54,572 nucleotides of DNA from CG2-30-51-40 sp041753575. GTDB lineage: Bacteria > Desulfobacterota > DSM-4660 > Desulfatiglandales > Desulfatiglandaceae. Each line of letters opens with the position of its first letter. The first letter of the stretch is position 1. Where the stretch lies: positions 1 through 54,572 of the forward strand of contig JBGSUA010000183.1 in assembly GCA_041753575.1 (NCBI GenBank), in the 5' to 3' direction. The position numbers and the translations under genes are program-made. The notes beneath the pieces are model-generated. The model worked only from the letters and a program-made list of their open reading frames with translations, was not told the origin of the DNA and did not search any database. Positions 40,368 through 47,870 of the stretch are shown in pieces.

Positions 40368-40784
40368 GTGAAAAGAGGAAAAAGGTTTTTAGTGGTTTTA
40401 ACTTTATTTACGGCATTTGCCTTTTCCGGGATCATCCTGAGCCCTGTGACCGGCTTTGCTATTGACTGGAAGGCTCTTTCCACAAGCCTGATCGACCAGT
40501 TCAAGCCCAAGATCATCTCCATAGAGAAGCTGGATCAGAAGTCCTGCTGGGCTGTTGTGCTGCCCGAGACAAGCCTGGATGAAGCCCTGGATCTTGCCAA
40601 GAAGATAGGGGAGTACATTAAGGTAAACATACCCCCTGAAACCAATCCAAAACCCATGGTGCGGATTTTTGTTGCAGGGAAACAAGTGGCCGTGGCCGTC
40701 CTGGACGGAGACGCATATCGGGCAGTGAAGAAGTCCGAAAACATGGATCCGGTAATGTTTAAGGGCCAATACAAGCCTCAATAG
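40368..40784 (+). CDS. Small secreted protein, unknown
   Basis: A 138-residue protein with a signal peptide (RFLVVLTLFTAFAFSGIIL, cleavage near GFA at 31). The mature part is a compact alpha-beta protein (SLDEALDLAKKIGEYIKVN; MVRIFVAGKQVAVAVLDG). I do not recognise the family. The start is a GTG with a strong AAAGGAGG site. Its 3' end overlaps the end of the convergent wecE gene by 7 bp. It is one of only a few plus-strand genes here and has its own promoter. Confidence 0.7.
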   Translation: MKRGKRFLVVLTLFTAFAFSGIILSPVTGFAIDWKALSTSLIDQFKPKIISIEKLDQKSCWAVVLPETSLDEALDLAKKIGEYIKVNIPPETNPKPMVRIFVAGKQVAVAVLDGDAYRAVKKSENMDPVMFKGQYKPQ

Positions 40785-41932
40785 TGTATCGCGAGCCGGA
40801 GAGCCGATATTAAGGCATCGCAGACCTCGTTTATTTCTCCCTCGCTTATTCCCGCCCAGAGGGGAAGTCTCAAGATCCTACCCGACATGGCCGTGGTGAC
40901 CGGAAGGTCGCCGCGGGCCTTTCCATATTTTCTCCCTGCCGGCGAGCCGTGAAGGGGAACATAGTGGAAAACGGCGTTTACGCCCTGGTCCGAGAGATAT
41001 TTTATAACCGGCGGCCTCAGTCTGCCTTCCGGAAGGATCACATAGTACATGTGGGCGTTGTGGGTGCAATGGTCAGGGATGACCGGCCTCCTCAGAAGGC
41101 CTTCCTTTTCAGGCCCCTCAAGCAGGCTATGATACATTTCCCAAGAGGCCTTTCTTCCGGACACAAGCTCACCGGCATGCTCAAGCTGGGCAAGAAGAAA
41201 GGCGGCCGTGATCTCGTTGGGAAGAAAGGATGAACCCAGGTCCTGCCAAGTGTACTTGTCCACCTCTCCTCTGTAAAACCTGTTTCTATCGGTTCCCTTC
41301 TGCCAGATGACCTCGGAGCGTTCAATGAATTCATCGCAATTGACAAGGAGTACTCCTCCCTCGCCGCAGATGACGTTTTTCGTCTCGTGGAAACTTATCG
41401 CGCCTAAATGGCCGATGGAGCCCAGCGGTCTTCCCTTGTAAAAAGACATGAGTGCCTGGGCCGCGTCCTCTATGACCAAGAGCCCGCGGCGGCCGGCAAT
41501 GTCCATGATGCTGTCCATCTCGCACCCAACGCCCGCATAGTGAACCGGCACGACGGCCTTAGTCTCTCCTGTTATGGCCTCTTCTATGAGGTTCTCATCC
41601 ATGTTAAGGGTGTCGGATCGGATATCCACAAAGATGGGCACACCGCCCCTCAGGGCAAAAGCGTTGGCGGTGGAAACAAATGTATAGGAGGGCATGATGA
41701 TCTCGTCACCGGGCCTTATGTCAGCGATCAGAGCAGTCATCTCCAGCGCCCCTGTGCAGGAGTGAGTGAGGAGGGCCTTCCTTGCATTGGTCGTCTTTTC
41801 AAGCCAGCGGTGGCATCTGCCGGTAAAGGCCCCGTTTCCCGAGAGCTGGCCCAGGGCGTTGGCCTCTCGAATATAATCGAGTTCCTTCCCGGTCATCCAA
41901 GGCTTGTTAAAGGGAATCCTGATGTTTGTCAC
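40778..41932 (-). CDS. wecE: TDP-4-keto-6-deoxyhexose transaminase
   Basis: A 384-residue PLP aminotransferase of the DegT/WecE type. It follows E. coli WecE (RffA) closely from the N-terminus: IPFNKPWMTGKELDYI, TRCHRWLE-like GRCHRWLE, IIMPSYTFVSTANAFALRGG, VPVHYAGVGCEMD, EDAAQALMSFYKGR, and K185 in SFHETKN as the Schiff-base lysine (with D156 to the pyridine N). It turns dTDP-4-keto-6-deoxyglucose plus glutamate into TDP-4-amino-4,6-dideoxygalactose. The RmlA/RmlB genes for the precursor are not in the window. Its natural partner is the acetyltransferase at 46152. Confidence 0.9.
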   Translation of the reverse strand: MTNIRIPFNKPWMTGKELDYIREANALGQLSGNGAFTGRCHRWLEKTTNARKALLTHSCTGALEMTALIADIRPGDEIIMPSYTFVSTANAFALRGGVPIFVDIRSDTLNMDENLIEEAITGETKAVVPVHYAGVGCEMDSIMDIAGRRGLLVIEDAAQALMSFYKGRPLGSIGHLGAISFHETKNVICGEGGVLLVNCDEFIERSEVIWQKGTDRNRFYRGEVDKYTWQDLGSSFLPNEITAAFLLAQLEHAGELVSGRKASWEMYHSLLEGPEKEGLLRRPVIPDHCTHNAHMYYVILPEGRLRPPVIKYLSDQGVNAVFHYVPLHGSPAGRKYGKARGDLPVTTAMSGRILRLPLWAGISEGEINEVCDALISALRLAIHY

Positions 41933-41975
41933 TTCAAATTACTCCTCAAAAGTCTCCTAAATCCATTTATACCTA

Positions 41976-42019
41976 AAATCCCCCCATCCTCTTTACCAAA
42001 GGTCGCAAAGGGAGGATTT
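41976..42019. repeat. Palindromic repeat in the 3' end of a gene
   Basis: AAATCCCCCC (41976-41985) and GGGAGGATTT (42010-42019) are inverted with one mismatch and flank a TTTACCAAAG core, a dispersed-repeat type I recall from deltaproteobacterial genomes. It overlaps the last codons of the methyltransferase gene that stops at 41993. Confidence 0.5.
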
Positions 42020-42991
42020 CCATCTTTTGTTGTGCCCTTTCAGGGCATCGCGCTTAGCCGGCACCCGCCTTGCTTGCCCGCCATCCGGCCCGACCAAATC
42101 CCTATTCTTGACGGCGGCCAGAAGGAGAGAGCCGCCAAACGGAAGACTGACCCCGCTTTTTATGATCGAAAGCTCAATTGACATCACTTCCCTAAAAAAA
42201 CTGTTTAACCCCCGAGGCATTTTCAACTCCGCCATGGGATCATCCTTTATCCCTTTAAAAAAATGAAGTCTTGACATCCGGGACCTGAGGAGACGCGACA
42301 GAGCCATGAAAGGGAAAAGAATGGACACAAATGAAGTCTCAAAAACGACCTTGAAGCCGCATTTAATGAGCTTGGCTCTAAGTTCGGACGCCATGTATCT
42401 TCTGACATGTCGGCTGTGCTCATCCTGGCGGCTCCAGAGCTTTGGATGCTGGGGCACGGTCATCAGAAGCCCACCTCCCGGGACCAGGGCACGGTTTATG
42501 CCCCCGAGGACTGCCTCATCATCCTCTATGTGCTCAAGCACATCAAAGATTCCGATAAGATCAAATTCATGCTCAAAAGGCAGGGATCTTATGTCCGTCT
42601 GAAGGAGGATTGCCCGTTCAAGCCTTCTTGAGGCAAGCACCAGGGCCTCAGGATAGAGATCGGCCCCGTAAAGAAATGCTCTTGGATAGACCCGCTCCAT
42701 CCCCGTGAGCATAAGCCCTGTTCCGCATCCCAGATCCAGGATAACTCCGGCAAAGGGAAAATATCGGGAAGCGACCCAAAGCACCAGGTTATTTCTCGCT
42801 GTAAACCAGAAATAATCCGATTCAAGCGCTTCAAGGGACTGAAAGTATTCCGGCACAAAGCCGTCACGTGCCGCATTATCCCCGATTCCCAACAGGGGAA
42901 TCCCGCAGAATTGCGCAGGTTCCCAAAGGCAGCGTGGGCATCGCCATACCGGGCCTTCAAAGGGACTCCCGCATGAGGGGCATATCTTCAA
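41993..42991 (-). CDS. Methyltransferase with N-terminal zinc ribbon
   Basis: A 332-residue protein. C4, C7, C18 and C21 form a zinc ribbon (CPSCG, CPRC), then the SAM domain has VILDLGCGTGLML (83-95), FDVLEHIED and LVPGGGLLMTVPQH. Relatives end soon after GGSLLLA; here about 35 further residues (from NRDLVGPD on) run into a repeat at 41976 and look like a late add-on. It overlaps the upstream membrane protein by 4 bp (ATGA), so they are coupled. A lipid-linked or protein-bound glycan is a likely substrate. Confidence 0.75.
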   Translation of the reverse strand: MKICPSCGSPFEGPVWRCPRCLWEPAQFCGIPLLGIGDNAARDGFVPEYFQSLEALESDYFWFTARNNLVLWVASRYFPFAGVILDLGCGTGLMLTGMERVYPRAFLYGADLYPEALVLASRRLERAILLQTDIRSLPFEHEFDLIGIFDVLEHIEDDEAVLGGINRALVPGGGLLMTVPQHPKLWSRQDEHSRHVRRYMASELRAKLIKCGFKVVFETSFVSILFPFMALSRLLRSRMSRLHFFKGIKDDPMAELKMPRGLNSFFREVMSIELSIIKSGVSLPFGGSLLLAAVKNRDLVGPDGGQARRVPAKRDALKGHNKRWKSSLCDLW

Positions 42992-45111
42992 CGAAGAACC
43001 TTGTAGATAAATATCTCATTACCGGCAAAAGCCTTTTCAATTGAGAAGTCAGGGCAGTTAAGACGCTCGCCCCAGTCTCCGCCGGATGATCCGATCCTTT
43101 GCCACACGTAATCCACACCGTGTGTTTTGATTACCAATGCATTCCCGCATGGATCTCTGAAGAACTCCCGTATTAATTTCCTGCGCGCCTCGATCTCACG
43201 AGCCGGCGCCTGGTAAATAGTCAGATGGCTGCCTGACAGCATCACCCGCCTTCCGGCAAGCCCTGTTATGATGGCAGAGTCCTCCGAACCTTTTTCTCCT
43301 GAGGGATCAAGAAGGATAAGGCTTTCTGGAGACGTCTGTTTCTTGAGATGGTCTATCGCCTTCACGACCGAAGGAGATACGCGGGTCACTGTCTTTTTCT
43401 TGTCAGACCAGAAAATAAACTGTGCGCTGCTTAAAAGGCCGGCCACCAGCGCAACCAGAAGCAAGAGATACCTGAGCCGCCCTCTCCCCCTGGAAAGAAA
43501 CACCGGTATAATCCGGGAAACCGATATCGTTGCTATATGCAGGCTGAAGGCATAGAACCAGACGGAGTTGTTGTATGCGCCGGGGAAGTCCCTTGGCGTG
43601 ATTGACACAAGATAGGTCAGGAAAAGGCCGGCCAGAAAAGAACAGCCAAGGAATGTCTGCATGGTGTCTTTAGGTCTTAAAGAAAATACGGGCTTTATAA
43701 GTGAAGCAATTGCGAGGACCCTTATACCCAGGCTGCCGAGGATGTGGGAGGGAATAAGGACCGCAGCCAAAAGAACCTCCTCGATCCCGGGGCTTAACCC
43801 TTTGAATTGATCCCTGATAACGCCGGCCAGATCCTTTAATCCCAGATAGTTAAGGCTGATGTCAAGGGGTAATGCGGGTTGAAAGCGGGCTACAACCTGA
43901 GTGACCTCTGCCTTCATAACGGCGTGGTAATATATAAAGGGAATGGAGAAACCGATAACTGTCAGGAAAGGGGCAAGGGGAGGCAATTGTCTCCGTCTTA
44001 TCAGGTGAAGGGCGGCCGTTCCAATGAGTCCCGCAATAATTACAGCCGTCCCGAATATCTTGTACTGAACGAGCGCCGCCGTTAGTATTCCCGCGATGAC
44101 AGACCATCCAAGAGAAGAAGACCTGAAGGCCCTGTAAAGGCATAACAGCGCGCCGTAGAAGACGGCAAGCCCCGGCACCATGGGATTTATGAAGAATAAC
44201 GGTACCATGGTTGAAGCGTGGAAAGCGAGTTCCCACCTGCCCCCTTCCCATCCCAGAAACAAAACGCCGGGTATTACATTGAACGTGCCTCCGCCGAAGA
44301 GCACCAGGAAACAGCACAGTAGCCCGGCAATGGCTGAGCCGCTGATGACGGAACCTGCCACATAGATGGAAAGTAGTAGAAGGCCGAAGAAAAACAGGGG
44401 GAAAAGGACATAAACAAGGGAAATGACCTCAAGGCCTAAAAGGTCATGAAAGAGGGCAATCAGGAGGTCTGTGAAATACGAATAGTTGAGTTCATAGCCA
44501 GATATGAGAGTAGAATGCGGCGGGACGCTTCTCAGAACTTCATGGACGATACCGGCATGAAAGAGCCCGTCGTCCGGGAAGTTGGCGACAAGGGCGCCTC
44601 CGTCCTGCGCGGTCTCAAAGGCATTGAAGTAGCCTGAGAAAACAAGAACCAGAAGGACTGCAAGATACAGGGCCAGGAATCCCGGCCAATACCAGGGACC
44701 CGGTGGTGAGGCGGATATGTTCTTGGGGGCATTAAGTCGGCGCGTCCGGAAAACCGCGGCAACTCCGGCTATTGCCAAAACAGCCAGAAAGGAAAATGAC
44801 CATTTTCTCTGGCCAAAGGCGGCAAGCAACCCATAGATCGCCGATGATGAAACCATGCCTGCCAGCAGAGACAGGAGCAGAGGTTCACCGGGTCCGCCTT
44901 TGAGAGATAAGACGGCAACAACGAAACGCCCCGGCAGATAGATGATCAGCAGAAGCCCGATGAAAAAGATCGCGGCCTCGGCCGGGGTGGGGGCATTCGA
45001 AGCCCAGATGACCCCTATTGCAACGATGAACAGGCTACTGAGCGCTGCCGATGTAATGCCTGAACTGCGTAACCAGGCAAAGGTTCGTCGAACTGAACTA
45101 AAATCTAACAT
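42988..45111 (-). CDS. Large polytopic membrane protein, GT-C-like
   Basis: A 707-residue protein with about 12-14 membrane segments and a C-terminal soluble domain of about 110 residues. An outer loop has ANFPDDGLFHAGIVHEVL and YELNYSYFTDLLIALF, the D-D-x-x-x-H pattern of some GT-C glycosyltransferases. The ATG 45111 is preferred; the frame runs on to a GTG at 45135 inside a repeat. It overlaps the zinc-ribbon methyltransferase by 4 bp. The fold class is likely and the exact family is unknown. It would use a polyprenyl-phosphate sugar at the periplasmic side, perhaps one made by the ArnC-like enzyme at 46898. Confidence 0.65.
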   Translation of the reverse strand: MLDFSSVRRTFAWLRSSGITSAALSSLFIVAIGVIWASNAPTPAEAAIFFIGLLLIIYLPGRFVVAVLSLKGGPGEPLLLSLLAGMVSSSAIYGLLAAFGQRKWSFSFLAVLAIAGVAAVFRTRRLNAPKNISASPPGPWYWPGFLALYLAVLLVLVFSGYFNAFETAQDGGALVANFPDDGLFHAGIVHEVLRSVPPHSTLISGYELNYSYFTDLLIALFHDLLGLEVISLVYVLFPLFFFGLLLLSIYVAGSVISGSAIAGLLCCFLVLFGGGTFNVIPGVLFLGWEGGRWELAFHASTMVPLFFINPMVPGLAVFYGALLCLYRAFRSSSLGWSVIAGILTAALVQYKIFGTAVIIAGLIGTAALHLIRRRQLPPLAPFLTVIGFSIPFIYYHAVMKAEVTQVVARFQPALPLDISLNYLGLKDLAGVIRDQFKGLSPGIEEVLLAAVLIPSHILGSLGIRVLAIASLIKPVFSLRPKDTMQTFLGCSFLAGLFLTYLVSITPRDFPGAYNNSVWFYAFSLHIATISVSRIIPVFLSRGRGRLRYLLLLVALVAGLLSSAQFIFWSDKKKTVTRVSPSVVKAIDHLKKQTSPESLILLDPSGEKGSEDSAIITGLAGRRVMLSGSHLTIYQAPAREIEARRKLIREFFRDPCGNALVIKTHGVDYVWQRIGSSGGDWGERLNCPDFSIEKAFAGNEIFIYKVLR

Positions 45112-45134
45112 CTCAATAATTCTGGGTAAAACCA

Positions 45135-45230
45135 CTGGATTCCGGCTCCCGGATCGGGGTCCGGGACAGGCTTCGCCGGAAAGACGGAACAGGCCAACTA
45201 TTTGTCATTCCATCGAAAGCTGGAATCCAG
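45135..45230. repeat. Palindromic dispersed repeat (REP-like)
   Basis: CTGGATTCC (45135-45143) and GGAATCCAG (45222-45230) are perfect inverted ends, with GGCTTCGCCGGAA and CATTCCATCGAAAGC inside. Same family type as 1176-1301. It fills most of the 166-bp gap between two glycan genes and overlaps only the unlikely GTG start of the membrane protein. Confidence 0.6.
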
Positions 45231-45277
45231 AAATATCGCGGCGAAAACAGTCGCCCCGATTTATTGAGAAGATACAT

Positions 45278-46141
45278 TCAGCGATCAGTCCTTCTAAGAA
45301 TGAAGGTATGGGCTATAATCAGGGGCCAGCGTATGCCTGATATAAGCCATCCCAAATTATTTATTTTCTCAAGCATCCATTGCATCATCCCGACCGCTCC
45401 GCCGGACCTTCCCTGCGGTGCTGGCCGCACCTCGATAGCCTCGAATCCCGCTATGCCTGTAAGTTTCTTCATGCCTTGAAGAGAAAAAAAAGCAGTGTGC
45501 CAGGGAGGGCAAAAGACCTGGTGAAGACGTGGCAAAGAGGCGTCCTGCTTTCCCAGTCTGGCGATCCGCCCCATTGCGCAGGCAAAGCGGGCCGTGGGCT
45601 GAAGGGTGATCAAAAATCCCCCTGGCGAAATAAGGGAGCGGGCCTTTTCAAGCCATAGAAGATGAGACGTGAGGTGCTCGAAGACCGTGCAAAGGACTAT
45701 CGCCGAGAAACGCGTCCCATCCAATCGCTCCAGTCCCCCATGCAAGACAGGAAGGCTTTGGCTCAGGCAGTAATCCGCCATCCTGGCTGAAGGCTCGACA
45801 CCACGGCAGTCAAATCCGCTTTCAATGAGCAGGCGGCACAGCCCCCCCCATCCCGAGCCGCAGTCAAGAACAGGCCCTGAGATCCGATACTCTATGAGGA
45901 TATCCCTGATGCTCTCGTAATAGGGTCTCGCGGCACGCGTGCATGTTATCGGATCCTGCTCATAATGAGAGGCCCGGGAATAGTTATTTTCATACAGCAG
46001 TGCCAGTTCGTTTTCATCCGGCATTGGAACAAGCTGCAAGGTGCCGCAGCGCTCGCAAACATGGTAGGAATATCCTTCCCTCTCACCAAAAAGTCTGAGT
46101 TCCCCTCCACATGCGACGCATGGAGTTTTTCCATTGTTCAT
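45278..46141 (-). CDS. Methyltransferase with N-terminal zinc ribbon
   Basis: A 287-residue protein starting at ATG 46141. C8, C11, C29 and C32 (CVACG, CERCG) make a zinc ribbon; the SAM domain has PVLDCGSGWGGL, VLCTVFEHL and ISPGGFLITLQP. This two-domain plan matches polysaccharide-linked methyltransferases. The C-terminus has a hydrophobic helix (LGWLISGIRWPLIIAHTFIL), which may bind the membrane. It follows the acetyltransferase gene by 10 bp. An upstream in-frame start would overlap that gene and has no ribosome site. Likely acts on the same glycan as the WecE/WecD products. Confidence 0.78.
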   Translation of the reverse strand: MNNGKTPCVACGGELRLFGEREGYSYHVCERCGTLQLVPMPDENELALLYENNYSRASHYEQDPITCTRAARPYYESIRDILIEYRISGPVLDCGSGWGGLCRLLIESGFDCRGVEPSARMADYCLSQSLPVLHGGLERLDGTRFSAIVLCTVFEHLTSHLLWLEKARSLISPGGFLITLQPTARFACAMGRIARLGKQDASLPRLHQVFCPPWHTAFFSLQGMKKLTGIAGFEAIEVRPAPQGRSGGAVGMMQWMLEKINNLGWLISGIRWPLIIAHTFILRRTDR

Positions 46142-46151
46142 GACCCGCCCT

Positions 46152-46892
46152 TCAATTAAACCATTTATGAAAGGTATAGAGGGCCTTGAAGGGCTCAAAA
46201 CCCTGTCGTATCCATACCTTCTGCACGGCAAAGTTGGTAATCTGAGTGGATACTATCATACTAGATACACCTCTCATTCTGCACCATTCAATGCCCGCAG
46301 AAATCAGACAGCCATAAACTCCAGCCTTCTGGGCCCTGGGAGAAACGGCGAAGAGCACCCCTTCTCCCTCCGATGGGCTGTTCATCCTCAAAGTAGCAAA
46401 GCCCACCAGATCCTCATTTTTTTCCGCGACAAGCACTTCGTCGGCTGCTTCCCTTGAAAGGCATGACCGCTCGGCCCAGGAAACATAAGTCTCATCGCAT
46501 TTAGTTTTATCTAGCCTCGGGTCCGAATGGTAGTGTCCCATGTAGCCCTTAAAGGACTCGGAGGCTATCTCCATCACCTTTGTTGTTTCCTTCTGCAGCA
46601 CCGGCCTGATCTTTAACTGCTCGGAATCACAAGAGATGCTCTCCTTAGCTAGATCCCTCACGTAGTAGATCTGTGTATCCATGAAAAGGAAACCCTCGGT
46701 CTCCATGGTTTGGGCGGCATCCAGTTCACTGGCATCACATCTCGCAATGAGGAGTGCGACCTTTTCCTTCAGACAAAAGTCAAGGATTACCGGGAGTAAA
46801 TTCTTCTTTACCTCGTCTGCCCTTGCGGTCCTTTCGCCGAATCGCTCCTGGTCAATGACGGAAAGCCTTACGATTTTTTCCATCTCTTCCAT
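46152..46892 (-). CDS. WecD-like N-acetyltransferase
   Basis: A 246-residue protein of two parts: an N-terminal half (ERFGERTARAD ... ARCDASELDAAQTMETEGFLFMDTQIYYV) and a GNAT domain (100-246) with VGFATLRM, the acetyl-CoA loop region SPRAQKAGVYGCLI and NFAVQKVWIRQGFE. The order of motifs follows E. coli WecD (RffC), including FKGYMGHYHSDPRL before the GNAT core. WecD acetylates TDP-4-amino-4,6-dideoxygalactose, the product of WecE, giving TDP-Fuc4NAc. I give no gene symbol because the match is by pattern only. It follows the ArnC-like gene by 5 bp. Confidence 0.7.
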   Translation of the reverse strand: MEEMEKIVRLSVIDQERFGERTARADEVKKNLLPVILDFCLKEKVALLIARCDASELDAAQTMETEGFLFMDTQIYYVRDLAKESISCDSEQLKIRPVLQKETTKVMEIASESFKGYMGHYHSDPRLDKTKCDETYVSWAERSCLSREAADEVLVAEKNEDLVGFATLRMNSPSEGEGVLFAVSPRAQKAGVYGCLISAGIEWCRMRGVSSMIVSTQITNFAVQKVWIRQGFEPFKALYTFHKWFN

Positions 46893-46897
46893 CTGCC

Positions 46898-47869
46898 CTA
46901 CTCAGAAGACGCTTTAGGAAACCCTGCCCTTGTTCTTACGGACGCGTAGGGGCGGCCCATGCTCCTGAAGTGCAGGCGGGCCAGGTATTCGCCGATTATG
47001 CCGAGGGCAAAAAGCTGCGCACCGGAAAAGACGGCTATGATAGAGGCAAGAAAGGGAAAGCCGGGGACGCTCCCCCCGGAGGCTATATATCGTATCAGTA
47101 CATAGCCCAGAACCCCCAGTCCGAAGAGTGTAAAGGCAAAACCTACAAGGCTCGCAAACCGCAGAGGCCAGATGCTGAATCCCGTCATCATGTTGACCGC
47201 ATGGGAAACCAGCGCGGCAAGGGTATAATTGGATCTTCCGAACTTCCTGGGATCGTGGCGCACCGGGACAGCGCCGAAGCGGTCTGTGCCCCAGCTCAGA
47301 AGGACATCAATGGACACAAAGGGGCTGGCATAGTCAGCAAATGCCGATCTCAGGGAAGTTCGAAAGGCCCTGAAAGCGCTCGCCCTCTTCGCAGTCTCAG
47401 CTCCCATGGCCTTCTGCAGAACCATTCGGGTCAGCCGGGAAGCGAGGGAACGCCAAAGCCCGCTTCCCCCTTTTTCGGGATCACCATAGACGACATTAAA
47501 ACCTTCCCTCAGCTTAGCGATGAGTTTTGGCATCTCTTCAGGAGGATGCTGGAGATCATCATCCATGGTCACTGTTAAGTCATGCTCCGCCGCCCTTATA
47601 CCGACAAGTAGGCTGTTATGCTGGCCATAGTTGCGCATGAGGTCTATACCTCTTATCCAGGAAAATTCCTGCACAAGCCCGGAAATGACCTTCCAGCTCT
47701 CGTCCCTGCTGCCGTCGTTGACCAGTATCAGCTCATATTTTGGAGAGAGCTTGGCAATGACCGGGCCAAGCCTCTCTGCCAATTCCCTCAGATGCGCGGC
47801 GCTGTTATAGACAGGGACAACCACAGAGATACCTGGGTTCAAATTTCTACCGGCCTCCTCAGTCATCAT
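46898..47869 (-). CDS. ArnC/DPM-like GT2 glycosyltransferase
   Basis: A 323-residue GT2 protein: VVVPVYNSAAHLREL, LVNDGSRDESW, MDDDLQHPPEE with the metal DDD, FRAFR, then two C-terminal membrane helices (about 240-262 and 272-295). This plan makes polyprenyl-phosphate sugars at the inner membrane (ArnC, GtrB, DPM1 class). It starts only 1 bp after the TonB-receptor stop, so it belongs to that operon. Its product could feed the GT-C-like proteins at 42988 and 32283. The start may be either of two adjacent ATGs. Confidence 0.85.
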   Translation of the reverse strand: MMTEEAGRNLNPGISVVVPVYNSAAHLRELAERLGPVIAKLSPKYELILVNDGSRDESWKVISGLVQEFSWIRGIDLMRNYGQHNSLLVGIRAAEHDLTVTMDDDLQHPPEEMPKLIAKLREGFNVVYGDPEKGGSGLWRSLASRLTRMVLQKAMGAETAKRASAFRAFRTSLRSAFADYASPFVSIDVLLSWGTDRFGAVPVRHDPRKFGRSNYTLAALVSHAVNMMTGFSIWPLRFASLVGFAFTLFGLGVLGYVLIRYIASGGSVPGFPFLASIIAVFSGAQLFALGIIGEYLARLHFRSMGRPYASVRTRAGFPKASSE

Positions 47870-47870
47870 C

